64,000 bases of DNA from the NCBI GenBank assembly GCA_017450125.1, contig JAFSWZ010000025.1, forward strand, positions 62,001 to 126,000. Direction: 5' to 3'. Within the stretch, counting starts at the first letter, position 1. Every line of letters begins with the position of its first letter. Below, in pieces: positions 42,402-50,340 of the stretch. The notes below the pieces were generated by a model that made no database searches, was not told the origin of the DNA, and saw only the letters and a program-made list of their open reading frames with translations. This DNA is from Synergistaceae bacterium (GTDB lineage Bacteria; Synergistota; Synergistia; Synergistales; Aminobacteriaceae). The position numbers and the translations under genes are program-made.

Positions 42402-43529
42402 TCACAGCGACAGCCGGCAGATTTTTACGAACACATCTACAGCTTCGCGAAGAATCTTGTCGTTGAAGTCGTAGCTTTCTGTGTGGATAGGAGGGTAATT
42501 CTCTCCGTTGCCGACGTAGAAGATTGCGCCGGGAATCTGCTTCATGTACCAGCCGAAGTCTTCAGAGGCACGGATAGCTTCGGGCATCTCTATGACCTTG
42601 AGGCCGAGAGATTCAGCCGCCAGCCTGACTTTCACCACGCATTCAGAATCGCTCACTGTCTCGGGGAAGTAGTCCTGAGACGAGAAGGAGACTTCTACGC
42701 CGTGATTTAATGCTACGCTTGCGGCCAAGCGTCTGGTGTCCGCGTCAAAGGCCTTCATGTCAGCTTCACGTTCAGCCCTGAGGGTCAGTGATAGTTCGCC
42801 GTCGCCGGGAGAGATGCCGAAGTTCTTTTCGCCGACCTTGACGTTGACGATGGTGCAGAGAACTTTCCGGCCGTCGTAGCGTTCGTAGAGCTCGCGGATG
42901 CCCATGATGAACCTTCCGACAACAAAAGAGGGGTTGCGTCCCCTCTCGGGTTCGCTGGCGTGTGAGGCTTTGCCCGTAAAGTGAACGGTCAAGCCCTGCG
43001 ATGCGCACTGGCACAAACCGCTGCGAACAACTATGCTGCCTTCTGGGAAGCCGCTCCAGTTGTGGAAGGCGTAGATCTCGCTGATGTTGCGTTCGCGGAG
43101 GAAGGAGGCGCATTCTTGGCCGCCCTGCCCGGTCTCTTCTGCGTGCTGGAAGATCAGGTACACCGAGCGCGTAGGGTTCATAGCGTCGAGTTCGAGGGCA
43201 AGCCCGCAGAGAGCGGCGCAGTGTCCGTCGTGCCCGCACTTGTGGGAGACACCGGGAGTTCGTGAGGCGTAGGGCAGGGAAATCCCCTCGTCAATGGGGA
43301 GAGCGTCCATGTCAGCACGAAAGGCGATCGCGCTCGTACTTTCGACGTAACGTGAGGCGTAGAACCATTTTCCGCAGTCGACGACGGCAAGGCGTGTGTT
43401 GTGTTCTATGAAGTCCATCAGCCTGCGCTTTGTGGCTGATTCTTGGCCGGAAAGTTCCGGGTACATGTGCAATTCATGGCGCAGAGCAATAATCTTCTGC
43501 AAATTCTCATTGTTCAAAGTATCATTCAC
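42402..43529 (-). CDS. M20-family amidohydrolase
   Basis: A 375-residue enzyme of the M20D aminoacylase/IAA-amidohydrolase type. The metal motifs HKCGHDGHCAAL and QHAEETGQGGQ are clear, as is the N-terminal LRHELHMYPELSGQE, and a dimerisation lid lies in the middle. It should remove an acyl group from an amino acid or peptide in the cytoplasm. The binding protein encoded after it could bring in the substrate; that is inference from adjacency. Confidence 0.88.
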   Translation of the reverse strand: MNDTLNNENLQKIIALRHELHMYPELSGQESATKRRLMDFIEHNTRLAVVDCGKWFYASRYVESTSAIAFRADMDALPIDEGISLPYASRTPGVSHKCGHDGHCAALCGLALELDAMNPTRSVYLIFQHAEETGQGGQECASFLRERNISEIYAFHNWSGFPEGSIVVRSGLCQCASQGLTVHFTGKASHASEPERGRNPSFVVGRFIMGIRELYERYDGRKVLCTIVNVKVGEKNFGISPGDGELSLTLRAEREADMKAFDADTRRLAASVALNHGVEVSFSSQDYFPETVSDSECVVKVRLAAESLGLKVIEMPEAIRASEDFGWYMKQIPGAIFYVGNGENYPPIHTESYDFNDKILREAVDVFVKICRLSL

Positions 43530-43627
43530 CTCATTTAGTGCTATTATCTAACATCAATGCTGGGTAGCAGTGTTAAATGTTCGGCAGGCCTTCACATTTA
43601 ACAACCCGCCCACCCACCCGCTACGCG

Positions 43628-43653
43628 AAAACGACACATGCCCGTGTCATTTT
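43628..43653. terminator. Terminator after the chromate-type transporter genes
   Basis: AAAACGACAC, a six-base loop and GTGTCATTTT form a symmetrical stem with T-tracts on both strands. It lies 14 bases past the stop of the minus-strand transporter pair. Confidence 0.7.
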
Positions 43654-43666
43654 CCCCCCCAAAAAC

Positions 43667-44215
43667 CTACAGGCCTATCACTCCATACATAATTATTCCT
43701 GCAACCGCGCTGAATAATAGCACCTTCGGGATTGAGAGCTTGAACTTCATCAGCAGAACCAAGTCCACAGCCCCCAGCACAGCAGACGGCAGGTTCACAG
43801 CCCCAGCCTCGAGGTAGTTCGCCGCCGCCAAGTCAAGCACTACACCAGCGACCATCCCCACACACGCAGGACGCACGCCCGTCATGACCTGCCCGAGACG
43901 CTTGCTGTCCCTGAAACGGTCGAAGAACACCGCCGCAACCGCACACAGCGTGAACGTCGGCGCAAGTGCCCCCATGTTCGCCACAAACGCACCAAGAACA
44001 CCAGCCGCCCGCATTCCCGCGAAAGTCGCACAGTTCAGGCCAAGAGGGCCGGGAGTCATCTCCGCAATCGCCACAATGTCAGAGACTTCGTGAGCGTTCA
44101 TCCAGCCGTGAGAAGTCATCTCGTGCGAGATAAGCGGAATCATCGACAGCCCGCCGAAGCTCGTAAAGCCTATCTTCACGAAGCTCCAGAACAGCTCAAG
44201 CAGAAGCATCATCAC
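43667..44215 (-). CDS. Chromate transporter half, second subunit
   Basis: A 182-residue polytopic protein, one ChrA half. It opens with LLELFWSFVKIGFTSFGGLSMIPLI, has the repeat-specific AEMTPGPLGLNCATFAG, and carries about five or six hydrophobic segments. Short-chain ChrA proteins work as pairs of paralogous halves encoded in tandem, as here. It overlaps the first half by 20 bases. The transported anion in this organism is unknown; chromate is the family name. Confidence 0.88.
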   Translation of the reverse strand: MMMLLLELFWSFVKIGFTSFGGLSMIPLISHEMTSHGWMNAHEVSDIVAIAEMTPGPLGLNCATFAGMRAAGVLGAFVANMGALAPTFTLCAVAAVFFDRFRDSKRLGQVMTGVRPACVGMVAGVVLDLAAANYLEAGAVNLPSAVLGAVDLVLLMKFKLSIPKVLLFSAVAGIIMYGVIGL

Positions 44216-44750
44216 TCTTCCTCCTCTCGTACCACTCGCAGATTGCCAGCCCGCACACAGCTCCGATGAGAACGAGCATTATCGGGCTGACCTTCAGGAA
44301 GAAGTACAGCACGAACATTCCCAGCGCAACAACGTAGCACGGCGGGAACTTGAAGGCACTCTTCACCATCGCCATCAACGCACTGAGAATCACAGGCGCA
44401 ACAGCGGCACGAACTCCCTTCATCGCACTAGCTACCCATATGTTGCTCTGGAAGGCTGTGTAGAAACCGGTTATCAGCAGCAAAATTATCATGGGCACAG
44501 TTATCATGCCGAACATGCACGCAACCCCGCCCCAGAAGCCCGCTATCCTGTGGCCGTAGAACATCGCGATGTTGCCGATCATCGTTCCGGGCAGTGAGCG
44601 GCCTATGCTGGTTATGTCTAGTAACTCTTCGTCGGTCAGAGAGTGCTCCTTCTCCACGTAGAGTTCTCTCATCTGCGCAACTATGCTCCAGCCACCGCCG
44701 AAGGTGAAGCTCCCGAACTTCAGGAACTGCAGGTAGAGTTTCGCAAGCAT
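44196..44750 (-). CDS. Chromate transporter half, first subunit
   Basis: A 184-residue polytopic protein, the partner half of the ChrA pair. It has the family signature FLKFGSFTFGGGWSIVAQM and ITSIGRSLPGTMIGNIAMFYG. Its stop overlaps the start of the second half, so the two are translationally coupled. It starts five bases after the uvrB stop, suggesting that uvrB and the transporter share a transcript. Confidence 0.88.
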   Translation of the reverse strand: MLAKLYLQFLKFGSFTFGGGWSIVAQMRELYVEKEHSLTDEELLDITSIGRSLPGTMIGNIAMFYGHRIAGFWGGVACMFGMITVPMIILLLITGFYTAFQSNIWVASAMKGVRAAVAPVILSALMAMVKSAFKFPPCYVVALGMFVLYFFLKVSPIMLVLIGAVCGLAICEWYERRKSDDASA

Positions 44751-44754
44751 GTAT

Positions 44755-46734
44755 TTATTCCCCCTTTGAGGCTCTGATTTCCGCTATGGTATCACGAATC
44801 GCCGCCGCCCTCTCAAAGTCAAGCTCCTCGACAGCCTTCCACATCGCCTCCTCGAGCTCAGGGACAGTCAGCTTACCGGCACGCTTCGTCCTCCGTGTTA
44901 CGCCGCCTGCAGTTCTCTCCTCCGTGAACGCCGCCGCAAGTTCGGGAGGCAGCAAGTCCGCAACATCCTTCGTGATGCTCTTCGGCGTGATGCCGTGCTC
45001 CTCGTTGAACGCAATCTGCTTCTCGCGCCGACGCTTCGTCTCGCTCACTGCAAGACGTATGCTGTCGGTCATGTTGTCCGCGTACAGAATAATCTTGCTA
45101 TTGATGTTCCGTGCCGCCCTGCCCATAATCTGAATCAGTGAGCGGTACGACCTCAGGAAACCCTCTCTATCAGCGTCAAGAATCGCGACCAGCGTAACTT
45201 CCGGCAGATCCATTCCCTCACGCAGAAGATTTATCCCTACCAGCACATCAATTTTCCCTGCCCGCAAGTCCCGAATCAGCTCCGCGCGCTCAAACGTGTT
45301 CAGCTCAGAGTGTATGTACTTCACCCTGAACTTCAGCTCCGTAAGGTAGTCGGCCAAGTCCTCAGACTCCCTCTTCGTCAGCGTAAGGACTAATGCGCGT
45401 TCGTTCCTGTCCTTGAGCTCCCGCAGGCGGTCAATGAGGTCATCAACCTGCGTCTTGGCCGGAGCTACTTCGACCTCCGGGTCAGGGATTCCCGTCGGAC
45501 GTATGACCTGCTCGGCAATAACACTCGAAGTCCCCAGCTCATAGTCTCCGGGTGTCGCCGACACAAACACCGCCTGATGTATGTGCCCCTCGAACTCCTG
45601 CCACTGAAGCGGGCGGTTGTCCATGCACGACGCGAGACGAAACCCGTTCTCCACAAGAACCTTCTTGCGCGCACGGTCGCCGTTGAACATCCCGCGAACC
45701 TGCGGAAGGGTGATGTGTGATTCATCGACGACAAGCAGGAAGTCTTCCGGGAAAAAGTCTATCAGAGTTCCGGGCGGGTCTCCGTGCTTCCGGCCGTCAA
45801 GGTACACGGAATAGTTCTCGATGCCCGAACAGTAACCCGCCTCCTGCATCATCTCGAGGTCATAGAGCGTACGCATCTTTATCCTCTGTGCCTCAACAAG
45901 CCTGCCCTGTAGTGTGAAGTCCCTCTCCGTCCGGCCAAGCTCCTCGAGAATCTGAGGTACTGCCAGCTTTATCGCGTCGTCCTGCGTAACATAATGCTGT
46001 GCCGGGAAGATTGAGGCCTCCTCCGCACGCTCAATGACGTGGCCGGTAAGAGGCTCGGTGATGTCGATTCTCTCTATCTCGTCGTCAAAGAACGTTACCC
46101 TTATGCCCATGTCCTCCTCGTATGCCGGGAAAATCTCTACAGTGTCGCCGCGTACCCTGAACTTCCCGGGCTCGGGCGTGTAGTCGGAACGTTCGTAGTA
46201 GTTGCTCACCAGACGGGACAGAAAATCCCGCTGGTCTGCCTTGTCGCCGACAGAGAAGCGTATTATTGCCTCCTCGTAGTTCACTTTCTCACCCAAGCCA
46301 TAGATACATGACACGCTCGCCACTACGATAACATCCCTGCGCTCGATTAGTGCCTTCGTTGCCGAGAGCCTGAGCCTCTCTATCCTCTCGTTGACCGAAG
46401 CATCTTTCTCTATGTATGTGTCGCTCTGCGGAATGTACGCTTCCGGCTGGTAGTAGTCATAGTAACTCACGAAGTACCTGACTGCGTTCTCGGGGAAGAA
46501 GGCCTTGAACTCGCTGTAGAGCTGTGCGGCTAAGGTCTTGTTGTGTGCCAGGACGAGAGTCGGGCGGTTTAGGGCGGCAATGACGTTTGCGACGGTGAAG
46601 GTCTTTCCGCTCCCTGTAACGCCCATCAGCGTCTGGAATCTGTTTCCGGCTTTAAGGGACTGAACTAGCGAGTCGATGGCTTCGGGCTGGTCTCCTGATG
46701 GCGGCCAGTTGGAATATAGCACAAAGTTTTTCAT
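44755..46734 (-). CDS. uvrB: Excinuclease ABC subunit B
   Basis: A 659-residue helicase-like protein of nucleotide excision repair, which verifies the lesion with UvrA and recruits UvrC. Walker A is LMGVTGSGKTFT, the damage-probing hairpin region is YYDYYQPEAYIPQSDTYIEK, and helicase motifs VLVGINLLREGMDLP and IQIMGRAARN follow. The C-terminal UVR motif (ELEEAMWKAVEELDFERAAA) is intact. ATG 46734 follows gagagg; the longer frame to 46794 lacks such a signal. Confidence 0.96.
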   Translation of the reverse strand: MKNFVLYSNWPPSGDQPEAIDSLVQSLKAGNRFQTLMGVTGSGKTFTVANVIAALNRPTLVLAHNKTLAAQLYSEFKAFFPENAVRYFVSYYDYYQPEAYIPQSDTYIEKDASVNERIERLRLSATKALIERRDVIVVASVSCIYGLGEKVNYEEAIIRFSVGDKADQRDFLSRLVSNYYERSDYTPEPGKFRVRGDTVEIFPAYEEDMGIRVTFFDDEIERIDITEPLTGHVIERAEEASIFPAQHYVTQDDAIKLAVPQILEELGRTERDFTLQGRLVEAQRIKMRTLYDLEMMQEAGYCSGIENYSVYLDGRKHGDPPGTLIDFFPEDFLLVVDESHITLPQVRGMFNGDRARKKVLVENGFRLASCMDNRPLQWQEFEGHIHQAVFVSATPGDYELGTSSVIAEQVIRPTGIPDPEVEVAPAKTQVDDLIDRLRELKDRNERALVLTLTKRESEDLADYLTELKFRVKYIHSELNTFERAELIRDLRAGKIDVLVGINLLREGMDLPEVTLVAILDADREGFLRSYRSLIQIMGRAARNINSKIILYADNMTDSIRLAVSETKRRREKQIAFNEEHGITPKSITKDVADLLPPELAAAFTEERTAGGVTRRTKRAGKLTVPELEEAMWKAVEELDFERAAAIRDTIAEIRASKGE

Positions 46735-46792
46735 GGGTAACCTCTCGTAATGTAAAATATCGAGTATCTTAACATCGGGAGAATGATATTCC

Positions 46793-47368
46793 ATGACCAG
46801 AAAAATTGCTGTGCTTGCCGTTATCGCTGTGATGCTGACTTGCGGGAGCTCTGAGGCCGCGAAGAAGAAAGTTCCCGCCGTAACCTACACTCCGCGAGAG
46901 ATTCCGTCGTCGATGCTCCTGCCGCCGTTCAAGAACCCGGTAGAGGCTGACCTCAGGAAGAGCAAACTTCACATCAGCTTCAAGGGGGCATTCAGGGGCA
47001 TCGATAAGGAGGGCGAGCCTAACGACTGGGTGTACCTGGCGTTCATAGCGCGTCCGCAGAAGGACATGTACCTTGCTGTCGGCCAGTCGGAACTGTTCGA
47101 CGGAACGGGCAGACGCTACATGTACCGCTCAATCCCGAAGATAGGCAGCGAGCACGTGTTCGGGCGCAATATTGTCGGCGGGGTGGCTGTGCCTGTGCTT
47201 GTGGGTGTGAACATGCCGATTGCGGAGGCGGGGGATCTTCCTTCTATCGCGCGCGTAACTGTAACGTTCAGCGGTGAGACGCTGGAGTTCAGGAACGTTC
47301 AGTCGGAGGAGGGGTACATCTGGGAAGAAGTCAGGGACACAGAGGGTACGCTGGATGACGAGCAATAG
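46793..47368 (+). CDS. Exported protein of unknown function
   Basis: A 191-residue protein with a signal peptide (residues 1-22, ending in SSEAA). The mature part looks beta-rich (KLHISFKGAFRGIDKEGEPN, then ARVTVTFSGETLEFRNV). No family was recognised. It is divergent from uvrB. Its final 14 bases overlap the methyltransferase start, which is odd for an exported protein paired with a DNA-modifying enzyme and suggests accidental proximity. Confidence 0.7.
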   Translation: MTRKIAVLAVIAVMLTCGSSEAAKKKVPAVTYTPREIPSSMLLPPFKNPVEADLRKSKLHISFKGAFRGIDKEGEPNDWVYLAFIARPQKDMYLAVGQSELFDGTGRRYMYRSIPKIGSEHVFGRNIVGGVAVPVLVGVNMPIAEAGDLPSIARVTVTFSGETLEFRNVQSEEGYIWEEVRDTEGTLDDEQ

Positions 47369-48446
47369 AGCCCTTCACGCGGCATCAATCGCTCAGCAGG
47401 ATGAGTTCTACACGCAGTTCACTGACGTTCAGGAGGAACTCGGCCACTACTGGGAACACTTTCGGGGCGCAAAGATTCTGTGCAACTGCGATGACCCTTT
47501 CGAGAGCAGCTTCTTCCGCTACCTCGCGCTTCAGTTCGCGTATCTGGGCATCAAGAAGCTCACGGCGACATGCTACGCGGGAAGTCCCATCGCCCAGCAA
47601 CAGTTATCGCTGTTCGAGGAGGACACTCCCGCCCCGAAGCGCAAACCTTACTGCGCAACGATCACCGACTACCGCGACTGGAACGGCGACGGCCGCACTG
47701 ACCTGCTGGACGTGCGCTACATGCTCGAGCACCAGATCGGGTGCACGGTCAGAGTCCTGCAGGGGGACGGGGATTTTCGGAGTCCCGAGTGCGTGGAGCT
47801 CCTCAAGGACGCGGACATAGTCATCACGAACCCGCCCTTCTCGCTCTTCCGTGAGTTCGTCGCGCTGATGATGGAGCACAACAAGAAGTTTCTCATTCTC
47901 GGGAACAAGAACGCAGTAACGTACAAGGAGATTTTCCCTCTGAGTCAGCAGGGCAAGATGTGGCTTGGGCATCGGAACATGAACAGCGACTTCTGGCTGG
48001 AAGTTCCGAGCTACGAGAACTACGAGAAAACCGACGAACAGGGGCGGAGGCTGAAGCACATCATGGCTTGCTGGTACACGAACCTTCCGATCACGAAGCG
48101 GCATGAGTTCCTGACGCTGCTCTACCCCTACACGCCCGAAGAGTACCCCCGCTACGACAACTACGATGCTATAGAGGTGAGCCGCACGGACCGCATTCCG
48201 ATGGACTACGACGGAGTGATGGGCGTGCCGATAACCTTCCTCGACAAGTACTGCCCCAGCCAGTTCGAGATTGTGGGGTGCACGTACGCCTACGGAGACC
48301 CGGGCTGCCACGTTCCCGGCACGACGTGGAACGCACGCATCAACGGCAGGGACATCTACAAGCGGCTGTTCATCCGCAAGAAACAGTACGACGAGAACGG
48401 CAGCTTCTACGTCGTCAAACATTACGGCCCCGATGGTATAGAATAG
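47355..48446 (+). CDS. EcoRI-type adenine-specific DNA methyltransferase, orphan
   Basis: A 363-residue enzyme of the M.EcoRI family. It opens with AASIAQQDEFYTQFTDVQEE and DPFESSFFRYLA, has the catalytic N159-P-P-F in DIVITNPPFSLF, and ends with the family-typical TTWNARINGRDIYKRLFIRK. ATG 47355 is used; the in-frame extension upstream is antisense-like. No EcoRI-like endonuclease gene adjoins it, so it acts alone as an epigenetic mark or a leftover of a restriction system. Confidence 0.88.
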   Translation: MTSNRALHAASIAQQDEFYTQFTDVQEELGHYWEHFRGAKILCNCDDPFESSFFRYLALQFAYLGIKKLTATCYAGSPIAQQQLSLFEEDTPAPKRKPYCATITDYRDWNGDGRTDLLDVRYMLEHQIGCTVRVLQGDGDFRSPECVELLKDADIVITNPPFSLFREFVALMMEHNKKFLILGNKNAVTYKEIFPLSQQGKMWLGHRNMNSDFWLEVPSYENYEKTDEQGRRLKHIMACWYTNLPITKRHEFLTLLYPYTPEEYPRYDNYDAIEVSRTDRIPMDYDGVMGVPITFLDKYCPSQFEIVGCTYAYGDPGCHVPGTTWNARINGRDIYKRLFIRKKQYDENGSFYVVKHYGPDGIE

Positions 48447-48478
48447 TAACCACAACAACGAAGGGAGACATCACAATC

Positions 48479-50311
48479 ATGTGCGGAATATTGGGCTACA
48501 CAGGCGACCGCCAGGCCAGCGGCATCCTCCTCGCAGGGCTCGCCAGACTCGAATACAGGGGCTACGACTCAGCAGGAATTGCAGTGCTCGACGGCGGGAC
48601 GGTCAAGGTCGAGAAGAACAAGGGCCGCCTCAAAGTCCTCGAGGACAAGATACACGGCGGAAAAGACATCACAGGAACGTGCGGCATCGGCCACACCCGC
48701 TGGGCAACACACGGAGAACCTTCCGACGTAAATGCCCATCCCCTCTGGAGCGATGACATGTCCGTAGTCGCAGTGCATAACGGCATTGTAGAGAATTACC
48801 GCGAAATCAAGAACATGCTCGCAAATCACGGCTACGAGTTCTATTCACAGACGGACACGGAAGCCGCCGTAAAACTCATCGATTACTACTACAAGCAGTC
48901 CCACAGCCCGCTGAAAGCCATCACCGAAGCAATAAAGGTTATAGAGGGTTCGTACTGTTTTGTGATGCTGTTCAAGGATTTTCCCGGCGAAGTCTGGGGC
49001 GCGCGCAAAGACCTTCCGTTAATCGCGGGTCAGGGCAAAGGCGAGTCCTTCCTTGCGTCCGACGTTTCGGCAATTCTTCAGGACACGCGCTCTGTGTACT
49101 ACCTCGACAACATGGACATCGTACAGCTCAAGAAGGGAGTTGTGCGCTTCTTCGACACGGAGGGCTACGCGAAGCACAAGGAGATAAGCGAAGTAACTTG
49201 GGATGCTCAGGCGGCGGAGAAGGGCGGCTTTGAGCACTTCATGATGAAGGAGATTCACGAGCAGGCACGGGCAGTCAGGGACACGTTCGGGTCAGTGTTC
49301 CACAGCGGAAAGATAGACCTCTCGGACGTTGGGCTGAATGACGAGGCGATGAAGAACATCTCGCAGGTGTACGTGATTGCGTGCGGTTCGGCGTACCACG
49401 TCGGAGCGGCGGCACAGTACGTCATTGAGGATCTCGCGAAAATCCCCGTGAGGATAGAGCTTGCGTCGGAGTTCCGTTACCGTTCGATGCCCCTCGACAA
49501 GAATGCTCTTGCGGTAATAATCTCGCAGTCAGGAGAGACAGCCGACACTTTGGCGGCAATGCGTCTTGCGCACGACAGCGGCATAAAGACCCTCGCGATC
49601 GTCAACGTTGTGGGGAGCACGATAGCCCGCGAGGCGGATAACGTCTTCTACACGATGGCCGGGCCTGAAATCGCCGTCGCAACAACAAAGGCTTACAGTG
49701 CACAGCTGATTGCGTGTTACGTTCTTGCGATGGAGCTTGCCCGCGCGCGGGGAACAATCGCGAACACTTATTACGAGCACTTAATCGGAGAGATTCAGCG
49801 TCTGCCGGAGAAGATTGACGAGATTCTTGACGAGAAGGGAAGCCTTGAGGAGCTTGCAGGCCGTTTCGTGAATGCCCGCAACGCGTTCTATCTCGGACGG
49901 AATATAGATTACGCGGTTGCGATGGAAGGCAGCCTGAAGATGAAGGAAATCAGTTACCTTCACAGCGAGGCAATAGCTGCGGGAGAGATGAAGCACGGGC
50001 CGATAAGCCTTATCGAACGCGGGATGCTTGTAGCGGGAATAATGACGCAGAAGAATCTTTCTCTGAAGATAGCGAGCAACATGCTGGAGGCGAAGAGCAG
50101 GGGAGGATTTATCCTGATGATAGCCATGCGTGGATGCGAAGCCCTGAAGGAGGAAGCGGATATGATTTTCACAGTGCCTGAGACGGACGAACATTTGAGC
50201 GCGAGCCTTGCGGTGATTCCGTTGCAGCTGCTGGGGTATTATGTTGCGGTTGCGAGGAAGCTGGATGTGGACAAGCCGCGAAACCTCGCTAAGAGCGTAA
50301 CAGTAGAGTAG
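48479..50311 (+). CDS. glmS: Glutamine-fructose-6-phosphate aminotransferase
   Basis: A 610-residue enzyme that makes glucosamine 6-phosphate, the entry to peptidoglycan and lipopolysaccharide sugars. Cys2 (MCGILGYTGD) is the glutaminase nucleophile; two SIS domains follow (VIACGSAYHVGAAAQ; SQSGETADTLAAM; FYLGRNIDYAVAMEG), ending in the conserved KPRNLAKSVTVE. ATG 48479 follows aagggag. No glmS ribozyme could be recognised in the 32-base leader, which is too short for one. Confidence 0.97.
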   Translation: MCGILGYTGDRQASGILLAGLARLEYRGYDSAGIAVLDGGTVKVEKNKGRLKVLEDKIHGGKDITGTCGIGHTRWATHGEPSDVNAHPLWSDDMSVVAVHNGIVENYREIKNMLANHGYEFYSQTDTEAAVKLIDYYYKQSHSPLKAITEAIKVIEGSYCFVMLFKDFPGEVWGARKDLPLIAGQGKGESFLASDVSAILQDTRSVYYLDNMDIVQLKKGVVRFFDTEGYAKHKEISEVTWDAQAAEKGGFEHFMMKEIHEQARAVRDTFGSVFHSGKIDLSDVGLNDEAMKNISQVYVIACGSAYHVGAAAQYVIEDLAKIPVRIELASEFRYRSMPLDKNALAVIISQSGETADTLAAMRLAHDSGIKTLAIVNVVGSTIAREADNVFYTMAGPEIAVATTKAYSAQLIACYVLAMELARARGTIANTYYEHLIGEIQRLPEKIDEILDEKGSLEELAGRFVNARNAFYLGRNIDYAVAMEGSLKMKEISYLHSEAIAAGEMKHGPISLIERGMLVAGIMTQKNLSLKIASNMLEAKSRGGFILMIAMRGCEALKEEADMIFTVPETDEHLSASLAVIPLQLLGYYVAVARKLDVDKPRNLAKSVTVE

Positions 50312-50314
50312 ACA

Positions 50315-50340
50315 GAAGGGGGACGATGCTCCCCCTATTT
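50315..50340. terminator. Hairpin between glmS and the convergent glycosidase
   Basis: AGGGGGA, a six-base loop and TCCCCCT, followed on the plus strand by ATTTGT, lie five bases after the glmS stop. It could act on both strands. Confidence 0.65.

Noticed and set aside
47604-48458. A 284-residue minus-strand frame opposite the EcoRI-type methyltransferase
   Set aside because: Antisense shadow with Val/Arg/His-rich composition and no recognisable motif, while the plus frame has NPPF and full family similarity.
48447-48478. glmS ribozyme or riboswitch before glmS
   Set aside because: The leader is only 32 bases and follows another gene directly, far too short for the known ribozyme.
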